In this document: positions 16,694 to 26,307 of the stretch, in pieces | Layout: each line of letters begins with the position of its first letter | Numbering within the stretch: the stretch's first letter is position 1 | From: Verrucomicrobiales bacterium | GTDB taxonomy: Bacteria > Verrucomicrobiota > Verrucomicrobiia > Verrucomicrobiales > DEV007 | Reading direction: 5' to 3' | NCBI GenBank assembly: GCA_029213265.1 | Contig: JARGNG010000004.1 | Location: 124,001-188,000 of the forward strand | Length of the DNA stretch: 64,000 nucleotides | Notes under the pieces: model-generated | What the model was told of the DNA's origin: nothing | The model's database searches: none | Seen by the model: only the letters and a program-made list of their open reading frames with translations | Translations under genes and position numbers: made by a program

Positions 16694-17620
16694 ATGAGCG
16701 AAGAGAATGAATCCTACGATCCAGACAAAGCACTGGAAGAATATGGCTACGGCAAATCCGGAAAAGGAAAGACCGTCGTCATTGCGCTCCTGCTGATCCT
16801 TCTGCTCGTTGCGAGCGGTGCGGCGATCACGATCGGAAAATTCTGGAGTGAAGAGCAATCCAAGACGCTCACCCTCGAGCAGCAGGTGAAAACCTTCATG
16901 ACCCGCGCCGGCGAGCTGGAGAATAAGAACGCCGAACTTTCCTCCCTTCTCGCTGACAAGACCTCAGAAACGGAACGCCTTCGCGAGGAATGGGAATCCC
17001 AGGTCAGTAGGCTGAAGACCCAACACAAGGAGCAGCTCCAGCGCACCTACGCGCAGATGAACGAAATCGTCTACGACAGCAAAGAAACACTCACCTACAT
17101 CGGCGACATCGAAGCCCGGCTCCGGGATGGCCAAAACATCGATCAACAGGAAGCTGCACAGCTCCATAGCGTCATCAACGGTCTCGTTTTTCTGCATGAG
17201 CAATACAAAAAGCCGCTCAACGAGTTCCGTGAGTTGGATCGATACTTCAAGCAGCAGCTTGCCTCGCTCCCGGCCGATCCCGTCGACCCGATCGAGACGA
17301 CCCCGCTCGGAAAACGGATTTTCCAAAACAAGAAGTTTAAAGAGGAACGGAACCGGTATTTTGAAAACGAAGGACGCCGATCCGCTCTTTCCGAAGCACA
17401 GGACCGCGTTTCCTCCGCCTATGCCAGCGCGCAGCGCCAAATGGCCGGGGTTTCTCTCGATATCAATCAGTATCTTTCCCAGCTCGATGCCATTGTGGAA
17501 TCAAACGAGAAAAGTGCCGAAGACGTCGCGGTCTTCTTCGAAAAGTCGAAAGAGATCCTCAAGATCCATGATCGGATCATGAGCATTGAAACTCCGAGTC
17601 CACCGACGGTGAAGCCCTGA
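16694..17620 (+). CDS. Membrane-anchored coiled-coil protein of unknown function
   Basis: A 308-residue protein with an acidic N terminus (M-S-E-E-N-E-S-Y-D-P-D), one transmembrane helix (about residues 27-46), and a mostly helical remainder with strong heptad character around 55-130 and 230-300. The topology is likely a single-pass protein with the coiled coil outside. No enzymatic motif is visible and I do not recognise the family. It is divergent from the PAS-AraC gene and 90 bases upstream of the TetR-efflux fusion. Confidence 0.7.
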   Translation: MSEENESYDPDKALEEYGYGKSGKGKTVVIALLLILLLVASGAAITIGKFWSEEQSKTLTLEQQVKTFMTRAGELENKNAELSSLLADKTSETERLREEWESQVSRLKTQHKEQLQRTYAQMNEIVYDSKETLTYIGDIEARLRDGQNIDQQEAAQLHSVINGLVFLHEQYKKPLNEFRELDRYFKQQLASLPADPVDPIETTPLGKRIFQNKKFKEERNRYFENEGRRSALSEAQDRVSSAYASAQRQMAGVSLDINQYLSQLDAIVESNEKSAEDVAVFFEKSKEILKIHDRIMSIETPSPPTVKP

Positions 17621-17700
17621 TCATAGGCCGCTCCGAAACCACGGGAGGACAACGTAAACATCGCCCACCAGGGGATCCTGTAAAATTCTTCAGAAAATTC

Positions 17701-17725
17701 AAACAATCGTTTGAAACACTTGTTT
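17701..17725. promoter_or_regulatory. Tandem palindromes AAAC-N4-GTTT, candidate TetR operators
   Basis: AAACAATCGTTT (17701-17712) and AAACACTTGTTT (17714-17725) share half-sites and have centres 13 bases apart. The first extends to a perfect TTCAAAC-N4-GTTTGAA (17698-17715). They overlap the first possible start codon (TTG 17711) of the TetR-efflux fusion. A candidate promoter TTGAAA (17711-17716), 16 bases, TATCTC (17733-17738) would be blocked by a bound repressor; if it is used, translation would begin at the GTG at 17747. The arrangement fits autoregulation of the efflux operon. Confidence 0.55.
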
Positions 17726-19885
17726 CGTAAGCTATCTCTAGCTGAGGTGGCGAAAACAGAATCGAATCAGAACGAAACGCGCAAACGTATCCTCGATACG
17801 GCTGAATCGCTTTTTTCGGATCACGGATTTCGTGATGTTTCGCTCCGCAAGATTACGAGCGAAGCGGGGGTAAACATCGCAGCGGTAAATTATCACTTCG
17901 GTTCAAAAGATGCACTCGTCGGTGAAGTCCTTGGGCAGGTCATTTCCCCCATCAATGAAGAACGGATGCGCCTTCTCGATGAGGCGGAAAGCACTACCAA
18001 CGACGATCTTTCAATCGAGCAGATTCTCGAATGCCTTCATCGCCCCGTCGTGAACCAACTTCAACAATCGGCACTCAATGATTCGGTCTATCTGAAATTG
18101 GCGGGACGCTGCCTCGCCGAACCGACTGAAAATTTCTCGGAAACCCTCGTTGTCCTGTTCAAGGAAATGATCGCGCGATTCATTGGCAGTGCCCAGAAAG
18201 CGCTACCGGGAATCGACGAAGCCGACCTGTTCTGGAGAATGCACTTTTCGGTAGGCACGATGATTTACGCTCTCACCCATGGAGATCGCGTCGTCATGTT
18301 TTCCGGATGCCGGGTCGAGCCTCCTGATGCGGAGGAGATTCTCGAACGACTCATCGAATTTACAGCTGCCGGGCTGCGGGGCGGCGTCAAAACAAAGGCA
18401 AAGAAGAAATCGAGCAAGGCGATCGCTGCGACGACCGCTCTGGCCGCGATGGCGTTGCTCTCCAGCTGTCAGAGTGTTTCTCCTCCCGACAGCCGGCACC
18501 ACGCCTCGGTCAAGGCACCCGCTCACTGGATCGCCGGACCGACCTATCGGCCGAGTCACTATCCCGATCGGCACTGGGTAGCGTCGTTCGGCGAATCCAG
18601 CCTGACGTCCTTTGTTGAATCGGTCGTGGAATACAACAGAGACATCAAGGCCGCCCAGGCCCGCATTGAAATCGCCCGTGCCAACGCCAGAATTATCGGG
18701 GCCGATCTGTATCCTCAGATGGGTGGCAATTTCTCGGGCCAGCGCAACTTGCAGAATTTCATCGGATTTCCCATTCCCGGTGCCGGAGGCGGTACGCCCG
18801 GCGGAGTCCTTTCGTCGCGGACCAATCAATTTGGCCTTTCCCTCGATCTGAGCTGGGAACTGGATCTCTGGGGTCGGATTGCAGCCGCACAGAAGGCAGC
18901 CATCGCGGATTTTGAGGCCTCGCAGTTCGATCGATCCACTGCAGAACTCTCCCTCGCGGGGCAGGCGGCGAAGGCCTGGTTTGCTCTCGCCGAAGCCAGA
19001 GACCAGGTCGAACTTTCCCGTCATGCCATCACCGTTTTTTCCCAGACTGAAACCGCGATTCGAGACCGCTTCGAAGCAGGGATCGATCAGGAAGGCCAGA
19101 GCTTTGCCTCCCAACTCCTTCTCGCCGAAGCGGACGTTGCCGCGGCACGGAACAGCCTTTCCACGCAGCAGGAACTGGTCGGTCGAACCGCGAGGCAGCT
19201 CGAGGTTCTTGCGGGCTCGTATCCCGCCGGCAAAGCAGGCCAGTCGGCCCGCCTCCCCTCCTATCCCGGAAAGGTTCCCACCGGAATTCCCGCGACCCTT
19301 CTCGATCGTCGTCCTGACCTTGCTGCCTCCGAGAGACGAATGGCATCGGCGGATGAGAGACTCTTTGAAGCGCGGCGCTCGCTACTTCCGGCCATCAGTT
19401 TAACCGGAAAGTTCGGCACATCGACGGACGATATCAGTGACCTGCTCGATGGCACGTTCAGCATCTGGAGCATTGCCGGGAACCTCGCTCAACCCATCGT
19501 CCAGGGAGGTCGCCTGCGGGCCAACATCAAGAAAAAGGACGCCGAGCTTCAACTCGCCGCGGCCGAGTTTGAGCAAACGGCATTGACTGCCTTCGGCGAG
19601 GTCGAAAATGCTCTCGGGGCCGAGAAGTTCTACAATGAGCGGGTCGCCGCGCTCCTCGAATCCGTCCGACTCACCAAAGGGGCCTACGACCGTTCGCTGG
19701 AAGAATTCGAGAACGGCACCGGGGATATTCTCACACTACTGGCTTCGCAACAGCGGCTCTTTACGAGCAGCAGCCAGCTACTTTCGGTTCGACGACTCCG
19801 GCTCGACAATCGCATTGATCTTTACCTCGCGCTCGGCGGAAGTTTTACGCCTTCTGAAATCCCCCCTGACAAGACAAGCTCATGA
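17711..19885 (+). CDS. TetR family regulator fused to RND efflux outer-membrane factor lipoprotein
   Basis: One uninterrupted 724-residue reading joins two proteins. Residues about 20-225 are a TetR repressor: helix-turn-helix T-S-E-A-G-V-N-I-A-A-V-N-Y-H-F-G-S-K-D, then an all-helical ligand domain. A basic stretch (K-T-K-A-K-K-K-S-S-K) and a hydrophobic segment end in a lipobox L-L-S-S-C with Cys253. The rest is a NodT/OprM-type outer-membrane factor (S-W-E-L-D-L-W-G-R; L-L-D-R-R-P-D-L). I found no internal ATG, GTG or TTG from which the lipoprotein signal could begin alone. Lsp cleavage before Cys253 could release the outer-membrane factor and leave a membrane-tethered repressor. The stop overlaps the adaptor gene by four bases. 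The start could be TTG 17711 or GTG 17747. Confidence 0.85.
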   Translation: MKHLFRKLSLAEVAKTESNQNETRKRILDTAESLFSDHGFRDVSLRKITSEAGVNIAAVNYHFGSKDALVGEVLGQVISPINEERMRLLDEAESTTNDDLSIEQILECLHRPVVNQLQQSALNDSVYLKLAGRCLAEPTENFSETLVVLFKEMIARFIGSAQKALPGIDEADLFWRMHFSVGTMIYALTHGDRVVMFSGCRVEPPDAEEILERLIEFTAAGLRGGVKTKAKKKSSKAIAATTALAAMALLSSCQSVSPPDSRHHASVKAPAHWIAGPTYRPSHYPDRHWVASFGESSLTSFVESVVEYNRDIKAAQARIEIARANARIIGADLYPQMGGNFSGQRNLQNFIGFPIPGAGGGTPGGVLSSRTNQFGLSLDLSWELDLWGRIAAAQKAAIADFEASQFDRSTAELSLAGQAAKAWFALAEARDQVELSRHAITVFSQTETAIRDRFEAGIDQEGQSFASQLLLAEADVAAARNSLSTQQELVGRTARQLEVLAGSYPAGKAGQSARLPSYPGKVPTGIPATLLDRRPDLAASERRMASADERLFEARRSLLPAISLTGKFGTSTDDISDLLDGTFSIWSIAGNLAQPIVQGGRLRANIKKKDAELQLAAAEFEQTALTAFGEVENALGAEKFYNERVAALLESVRLTKGAYDRSLEEFENGTGDILTLLASQQRLFTSSSQLLSVRRLRLDNRIDLYLALGGSFTPSEIPPDKTSS

Positions 19886-21081
19886 GCTCTGCTGTGACAC
19901 AATTTTCCAAGTTTTTCGTCGGTTTGTTCATTGTCGGTGCAGGGGTCGCAGGTTCCGCCCTCCTCTGGGTTACGCGTCCGATCGCGGAGGAAAAGAAACA
20001 GGAGCAAAGCTATCCTGTCGTTGAGTTCCAGCCCATACGGTACGAGTCGAGAAGCTTCGAAATCGCGAGCCAGGGGATTGTGGAAGCATCCCGCCGGTCC
20101 ATACTCGCTGCCGAAGTGGGCGGAAAAGTGACCGAAACTGCTGAACACTTCGATCCCGGCCATCGCTTGAAAGACGGGGATTTCCTTCTGAAGCTGGACC
20201 CCACTGACTACCTGGCAGCGGTAGCACAGGCCGAAGCGACTCTTGCCGATGCCGAAGCCACCCTCGAAAGCGAAAAGGCTCGGGCAGACCAGGCCATTCG
20301 AGACTGGAAAAAAATGGGGCGCGGGGGCGAACCAACCGACCTCGCACGCCGTGGCCCTCAACTCCGCAGCGCCGAGGCGAAGGTTGCCTCTTCTGTGGCC
20401 GCACTTGTCAAAGCCCAAAAAGATCTCGAGCGGACGACAGTGCGGGCACCCTACGAATCCGTCATTGCATCCACCTCCGCAGAAGTGGGAACGTATCTCA
20501 GTCCGGGAACTCCGGTCGCGGAAATCTTCGAAACCGCCCCCTACGAAGTTCGCCTTCCCCTCTCGATTGATGAAGTGCAGTTTCTCAAACACGGCAGCGA
20601 TGGAAAACCCACCGGCACCGTGAAGATTGAGGCAAAGGCGGGAGGACAACGGTCCACCTGGACCGCCTCGATCATTCGCACCGAGGGGGAGATTGATCGA
20701 TCCAGCCGCTCGGTTTATGTCGTCGCGGAAGTGAAGGCAAAGTCTGACAACGGTTCCGCAACCCTGCAGCCGGGCCAGTTTATCAAAGCGGGAATTCCCG
20801 GAAAGGAGATCCCCCACCTTGCTGCGATCCCCTTCAGTTCCTTTCTAGACCTTGAACGGATTTCCATCATTGATGACCAGGATCTTCTCCGGTTTCGCAC
20901 CACCGACGTTGTATTCCGCGAGGGGGAAACCGTCTTTATCTCAGGCGGACCGGAGGAAGGCGAACGACTTTGCCTGACCGAACTCTCCCGAATGATTCAG
21001 GGCGACCGGGTCGAGGCCGTCCCCGCCGGAACTCTCAATCAGGACTCGACGGGAACGATCAACAAAGGCACAAAACCGTGA
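19882..21081 (+). CDS. RND efflux periplasmic adaptor subunit (MFP/HlyD family)
   Basis: A 399-residue membrane-fusion protein. The N-terminal membrane anchor (about 9-32) is followed by the first half of a lipoyl/barrel-sandwich domain (A-A-E-V-G-G-K-V-T-E), an alpha hairpin (about 110-180) and the second lipoyl half (T-V-R-A-P-Y-E-S-V-I-A). The beta-barrel and membrane-proximal domains come last. The adaptor bridges the inner-membrane pump and the outer-membrane factor. It is translation-coupled on both sides: its ATG overlaps the stop of the TetR-OMF gene and its TGA overlaps the GTG of the pump gene. Confidence 0.93.
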   Translation: MSSAVTQFSKFFVGLFIVGAGVAGSALLWVTRPIAEEKKQEQSYPVVEFQPIRYESRSFEIASQGIVEASRRSILAAEVGGKVTETAEHFDPGHRLKDGDFLLKLDPTDYLAAVAQAEATLADAEATLESEKARADQAIRDWKKMGRGGEPTDLARRGPQLRSAEAKVASSVAALVKAQKDLERTTVRAPYESVIASTSAEVGTYLSPGTPVAEIFETAPYEVRLPLSIDEVQFLKHGSDGKPTGTVKIEAKAGGQRSTWTASIIRTEGEIDRSSRSVYVVAEVKAKSDNGSATLQPGQFIKAGIPGKEIPHLAAIPFSSFLDLERISIIDDQDLLRFRTTDVVFREGETVFISGGPEEGERLCLTELSRMIQGDRVEAVPAGTLNQDSTGTINKGTKP

Positions 21082-24000
21082 AGGACGAGGACAAAGGCAT
21101 TATCTATTGGTTCAGTCGCAATCACGTTGCGGCGAACTTCACCATGCTAATGATCGGCGTGCTCGGCCTCATGACTTGGCCGAAGCTAAAGAAGGAAATT
21201 TTTCCTGAGACTTCGATCGATGCCGTCCTCATTTCCGTGCCCTACCCCAACGCGACACCGGAAGAGGTGGAGAAAGGGATCATCGTTCCGATCGAGGAAG
21301 CCATTCAGGACATTGATGGAATCGACTTGATTCGCTCCACCGCAAATCAGGGGGCCGGCAATGTTCAGGTAGACGTCGAAAGCGGATTCAATGTCCGCAA
21401 CGTCATGGACGACATCAAGACCCGCGTCGATGCCGTTCAGAACCTGGCGGAGGAAGCGGAAGAGCCGATTCTCCAGGAACTACTGATCAAGACTCAGGTC
21501 ATGAGCATCGCGGTGTCTGCCGATACCGACGAGAGAACGCTCCGCGAAATCGCTGAACAGGTCCGGACAGGCCTGCTCACCTACAAGGGAGGCAAGCTTC
21601 AGGTCACTCAGGCATCACTTGCCGGAGTGAGGGACTACGAGATTTCGATCGAGGTCTCCGAAGATACGCTGCGACAGTTTGGAATCACCTTTGACGAAGT
21701 CGCTGCAGCGGTTCGCAAATCGTCGCTCGATCTCCCCGGCGGATCGGTCCGAACCACGGGCGGGGAAGTGCTGATTCGGACCGAAGCACGCCGCTACACC
21801 GAGGGGGAATTTGCCGACATCACCGTGGTGACCCGACCCGATGGAACCAAGGTAACCCTCGATCAAATCGCGAATATTCGGGACGAGTTCGAGGAGGACC
21901 CCATCGACACCCGATTCAACGGCGAACCCGCAATCCTCATCAACGTCTTTCGCGTCGGCAACGAGGATACGATCAAGATTGCAGAAACGGTGAAGCAGTA
22001 TGTCGTTGAAGTTGCTCCCGGAAGAATGCCCGAGGGCGTCACTCTCGACATCTGGAAAGACGATTCCCGCTATCTTTCCGGTCGCCTCACTCTCCTCGCG
22101 AAAAACGGGATCTTCGGACTCATCCTCGTGACGATTGTGCTGGCACTCTTCCTCCGCCCCAGCCTCGCCCTTCTTGTTGCGATCGGGATTCCTATTTCCT
22201 TCGCCGGAGCGATTGCGATGATGCCCTACACAGGCATCTCGATCAACATGATCTCCCTGTTTGCTTTTATTCTTGTGTTAGGAATTGTCGTCGATGATGC
22301 CATCGTCGTCGGGGAGAATGTCTACAGCCGGATTCGCAAAGGCGAAGACCCGAAGACAGCCGCACCGCGTGGCACCCACGAAGTCGGGATCGTTGTCACG
22401 TTTGGAATTCTCACTACGGTAATGGCATTTACGCCCATGCTCGGGTTGAGCGGAGTCAGTGGAAAAATCTGGCCCAACATTCCGCTCATTGTTATCCCGA
22501 CTCTGCTCTTCTCCCTGATTCAGTCCAAGCTGATTCTGCCCTCCCACCTCGCCCTGCTCAAGCCATATGCAGAGCAGAAGGATCCGGGCCCGATCATTCG
22601 ATTTCAGCGATTCTTCTCCCGCGGCCTCGAGAAATTCATCGAACGCTTCTACCGCCCCGGGTTGCGCATTGCTCTGAGGAGTCGCTATCTCGTTTTGACC
22701 GGCTTTCTCGTCGTCTTCGGGTTAACTGTGATGACCGTGTCATCGGGTTGGATACGTTTCCAGTTTTTCCCCGACGTCGAAACCGATGTCGTCATGGCCA
22801 AACTGAAACTTTCCCAGGGAGTTTCCTATGAAAAAACCACGGCCGCGATTCAGGTGATCGAGGAAAAGGGATTCGAGCTCAACGACCATTTCCCGAAAAT
22901 CGACGGTCAACCTCTCATCCGGGATATGCTCACAAGCATCGGCACACAACCGTTTCAGGAGGGAATCCAGGGGGCCGGGGGCGCACCCCGCTCGACCAAC
23001 ATCGGGGAAGTCACGATCGAAATGCAGGAGGCATCCAAGCGCACCTTCACCGCGAAAGATGTGGTATCGAAATGGCGGGAACTCGTGGGCGACATTCCCG
23101 GAGCCGTCGAGCTGACGTTTTCCGCGGAAGCCGCCGCTGGCGGAAATGCTCTCGACATTGAACTGGTCGGGGAAAACTTGAAGGACCTCGAAGCCGCGAC
23201 CGAGGACCTCAAGGTAGCACTCTCCAAGTTCAATGGGGTCATCGACATTGGCGACTCCAATCTTGAAGGAAAACGGGAAATCAAACTCGAGATTCTACCC
23301 AAGGCGGAAGCACTCGGTCTCCGGATGGGGGACGTTGCGCGCCAGGTGCGCCAGGGATTCTATGGAGATGAAATCCAACGACTCCAGCGGGGAAAAAATG
23401 AGGTGAAGGTTTTCGTTCGGTATCCCGAGGAAGAGCGCAAATCAATTGCCGACCTGGAAGACATGAAGATCCGTCTCGCTAATGGAACCGAAGTTCCCTT
23501 CTCCGAAGTCGCCAGAGCCAGCCTCGGCCGCGCTTACGCGACGATTCAGCGGACTGACCAACTCCGCGCCATTCGGGTGACTGCGGACGTCGATAATACA
23601 GTCGGGGCAAACGCCAATGAAGTCGTATCCGCGCTCACCGCAGGTTCCGTGCAAAAAACCAAATCGGATCGCTGGAAAGAAAACATCCAGAACAAACTTC
23701 GCTCAATGCGCGGCCTCGAACCAAAACCGGAGTTGGCAAAAGGCGCCCTCCTCGAGATCACGGAGCGATATCCCGGCGTGACCTTCAGCTTTGAAGGAGA
23801 ACAAAAAGATCAAGCACAGTCGGTCCAGGAAATGGGACAAAAGGCTCTCATCGCCCTGCTCGGAATGTATGTTCTCATGGCGATCCCCCTGAAATCCTAC
23901 GTGCAACCCATGATCGTGATGTCCGTCATTCCGTTCGGACTCGTCGGCGCGGTTGCCGGGCACCTCATCATGGATTTTTCCCTGAGCATCATGAGCATGT

Positions 24001-24359
24001 GCGGAATTGTAGCTCTCGCCGGGGTGGTTGTGAACGACAGCCTGGTGCTGGTTGACTATGTAAACCGTCATGTCAAAGACGGTCAGTCGCTTCACGACGC
24101 CGCATGGGAAGCCGGGGCCGCCCGTTTCCGCCCCATTCTTCTAACCTCGCTGACAACCTTCGCCGGCCTTACCCCGATGCTTTTGGAGACTGACATCCAG
24201 GCAAAATTTCTCATTCCGATGGCCGTATCCCTCAGTTTCGGAATTCTCTTCGCAACCCTGATCACGCTCATCCTGGTGCCCTGCATTTACCTCGTGATGG
24301 AGGACATCAGCCAACGCTTCGGCCACGACCGAGCCTCCCACCTTCAGAAGGCCGGATAA
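21078..24359 (+). CDS. RND efflux pump, inner-membrane transporter (AcrB/MexB family)
   Basis: The GTG at 21078 overlaps the adaptor stop as GTGA and gives a 1093-residue pump. The first transmembrane helix follows at I-I-Y-W-F-S-R-N-H-V-A-A-N-F. Periplasmic porter domains alternate with two six-helix bundles. The fourth helix carries the proton-relay pair in G-I-V-V-D-D-A-I-V-V-G-E-N. The second half repeats the fold (G-I-V-A-L-A-G-V-V-V-N-D-S-L-V-L-V-D-Y). It exports hydrophobic compounds using the proton gradient; the substrate cannot be read from the sequence. Length and motifs are normal for the family. Confidence 0.95.
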   Translation: MKDEDKGIIYWFSRNHVAANFTMLMIGVLGLMTWPKLKKEIFPETSIDAVLISVPYPNATPEEVEKGIIVPIEEAIQDIDGIDLIRSTANQGAGNVQVDVESGFNVRNVMDDIKTRVDAVQNLAEEAEEPILQELLIKTQVMSIAVSADTDERTLREIAEQVRTGLLTYKGGKLQVTQASLAGVRDYEISIEVSEDTLRQFGITFDEVAAAVRKSSLDLPGGSVRTTGGEVLIRTEARRYTEGEFADITVVTRPDGTKVTLDQIANIRDEFEEDPIDTRFNGEPAILINVFRVGNEDTIKIAETVKQYVVEVAPGRMPEGVTLDIWKDDSRYLSGRLTLLAKNGIFGLILVTIVLALFLRPSLALLVAIGIPISFAGAIAMMPYTGISINMISLFAFILVLGIVVDDAIVVGENVYSRIRKGEDPKTAAPRGTHEVGIVVTFGILTTVMAFTPMLGLSGVSGKIWPNIPLIVIPTLLFSLIQSKLILPSHLALLKPYAEQKDPGPIIRFQRFFSRGLEKFIERFYRPGLRIALRSRYLVLTGFLVVFGLTVMTVSSGWIRFQFFPDVETDVVMAKLKLSQGVSYEKTTAAIQVIEEKGFELNDHFPKIDGQPLIRDMLTSIGTQPFQEGIQGAGGAPRSTNIGEVTIEMQEASKRTFTAKDVVSKWRELVGDIPGAVELTFSAEAAAGGNALDIELVGENLKDLEAATEDLKVALSKFNGVIDIGDSNLEGKREIKLEILPKAEALGLRMGDVARQVRQGFYGDEIQRLQRGKNEVKVFVRYPEEERKSIADLEDMKIRLANGTEVPFSEVARASLGRAYATIQRTDQLRAIRVTADVDNTVGANANEVVSALTAGSVQKTKSDRWKENIQNKLRSMRGLEPKPELAKGALLEITERYPGVTFSFEGEQKDQAQSVQEMGQKALIALLGMYVLMAIPLKSYVQPMIVMSVIPFGLVGAVAGHLIMDFSLSIMSMCGIVALAGVVVNDSLVLVDYVNRHVKDGQSLHDAAWEAGAARFRPILLTSLTTFAGLTPMLLETDIQAKFLIPMAVSLSFGILFATLITLILVPCIYLVMEDISQRFGHDRASHLQKAG

Positions 24360-24408
24360 CAATTTGTTATTGTGTAGGATTCGCTCATACTGGCACTCTG
24401 AATCTGGC

Positions 24409-26238
24409 ATGAGTAGACGAGGGCGATGGCTGCTGAGACAACTACTGCATCGGACACAGAAGTTTATCGGTGAAAACTCGATCGACTTTTTTCCGATTCG
24501 GAAGGGCTTTCGCGGATACAGCGGAAACTCACTCAAATCGGACGCCGCGGCCGGAATCAACGTAGCCCTCCTCGCCTTCCCCCAGGGAATGGCCTACGCC
24601 GTCATCGCAGAATTGCCGATTCAATACGGAATCGTATCCGGTGCCGTTGCTGCCATCATTGCCCCGATGTTTGCCGGTTCGCGTCACACCATTCTCGGAC
24701 CGACCAACGCAACTGCCTTCATGCTGTTTGCCAGCTTTGCCGCCTTCACCGCAGCCGACCGGCTTTTTTACCTCCCCCTTCTGGTGCTGTTTATCGGCAT
24801 CCTGCTCACCGTGGGTGCCCTGTTCCGGGTGGCGGAACTCGTCCAATACGTAAGCCGTTCTGTAGTGGTTGGTTATATCACTGGGGCCGCGATTCTCATC
24901 ATCGCCAATCAACTGCGTCACATACTCGGCGTCGAGTTGCCGGAAGAGGCAATTTCTGACGGTCCAAAAACGTTTTTCACGATTCTTCAAGGCACACTCG
25001 CGGAATTGCACCACACCCAATGGCAACCGCTTGCCCTGTCATCGGCCACCTTTCTCGTCTGGTTCCTGCTGCAGCGGCGCTATCGCAAACTGCCGGTGTT
25101 CGCGATCACTCTGCTGCTTTCTTCGCTTGCCTACTTCTTTCTCCATCGCTACGCGGGATGGGAACTCAAGACTTTTGATGCATTCGCGATTTCCGACCTG
25201 AAACCCCGGCTTCCCGAGATCAGTCCCCGGGGATTCTTCACCGATGTGAGTCGCCTCATCGGAATCGCCTTTTCGATCGCCTTTCTCGCCTCTCTCGAAA
25301 ACTCAGTCATGTCCAAAACGCTCGCAAGCCGGGTCGGCGACCGGCCGGATGTGAATCAGGACATGCTCAGCGTCGGCATTGCAAATATCGCCGCCTCGGT
25401 CACGGGCGGTATGCCGGCCTCAGGGTCGTTGACCCGCTCGGCCCTGAACTTTTCAAGCGGCGCGATCTCCCGCCTTTCCAGTATTTTCAGCGGAACACTG
25501 TGTGTGGTCGGCCTGCTCCTTCTTGGCGACTATATGGTTAACGTTCCCAAGGCCTGCCTCGCCATGCTCGTGATCTGCATCGCTGCATCCGTCATCAACC
25601 GGCATCACATTCGGATTTCGCTCTACTCCACCCCCTCAGATGCTGCGGTTCTGATCACAACCTTCATTGCCGCACTACTCATGCCCCTGAATGTTGCCAT
25701 CTTCCTTGGCGTTGGCATTTCCATCATGCTCTATCTGCGCGCTGCGAGTCGCCCCTACCTGACTGAATACGAGTTTTCCGAAGAAGGGGAACTTCGCGAG
25801 GCGGGAGAAAAGCGGGTCCGGCCGATGCCGGCCATTTCGATCGTTCACGTCGAAGGCGACCTCTTTTTCGGAGCCGCAGAACTGTTTCGGACCCAGATTC
25901 AGAAAACCTCTCTCGACCCCGACCTTCGCATCATCATTCTTCGAATGAAAAACGCTCGTCATCTCGATGCCACCAGCGTTGTCGCACTGGAGGAACTCGT
26001 CCAGTTTCTGAATGCCAACGACCGGCACGTCATCATCAGCGGCGCCAGTAAAGAGGTCTACCGGGTCCTCAAGAATGCAGGTTCCGTTGAAGTGATCGGG
26101 CGGGAAAACATCTTTCTCAACAACGCACGCAATCCCAATCTCTCGACCCGGAATGCTCTCAAACGAGCTCAGGATCTGCTGGGAACGAAGGAGGCTGACA
26201 TCCGGATCTTTTATGATCCGAGCAAGAATAAGAAGTAG
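24409..26238 (+). CDS. SulP family anion transporter with STAS domain
   Basis: A 609-residue protein from the ATG at 24409; a TTG at 24364 would add 15 residues. The SulP membrane core (about 40-445) starts with D-A-A-A-G-I-N-V-A-L-L-A-F-P-Q-G-M-A-Y-A. The STAS domain (about 485-600) includes L-R-M-K-N-A-R-H-L-D-A-T-S-V-V-A-L-E. SulP proteins carry sulfate, bicarbonate, dicarboxylates or other anions. It begins about 50 bases after the RND pump stop on the same strand, so it may be read through from the TetR-controlled promoter, although a functional link to efflux is not evident. Confidence 0.93.
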   Translation: MSRRGRWLLRQLLHRTQKFIGENSIDFFPIRKGFRGYSGNSLKSDAAAGINVALLAFPQGMAYAVIAELPIQYGIVSGAVAAIIAPMFAGSRHTILGPTNATAFMLFASFAAFTAADRLFYLPLLVLFIGILLTVGALFRVAELVQYVSRSVVVGYITGAAILIIANQLRHILGVELPEEAISDGPKTFFTILQGTLAELHHTQWQPLALSSATFLVWFLLQRRYRKLPVFAITLLLSSLAYFFLHRYAGWELKTFDAFAISDLKPRLPEISPRGFFTDVSRLIGIAFSIAFLASLENSVMSKTLASRVGDRPDVNQDMLSVGIANIAASVTGGMPASGSLTRSALNFSSGAISRLSSIFSGTLCVVGLLLLGDYMVNVPKACLAMLVICIAASVINRHHIRISLYSTPSDAAVLITTFIAALLMPLNVAIFLGVGISIMLYLRAASRPYLTEYEFSEEGELREAGEKRVRPMPAISIVHVEGDLFFGAAELFRTQIQKTSLDPDLRIIILRMKNARHLDATSVVALEELVQFLNANDRHVIISGASKEVYRVLKNAGSVEVIGRENIFLNNARNPNLSTRNALKRAQDLLGTKEADIRIFYDPSKNKK

Positions 26239-26307
26239 CGGACTGACGAAAAGACGTCGGAAAATTTGCGGGACAAATCACTTCATTTCCCTTACTCTCG
26301 CGAAGTT

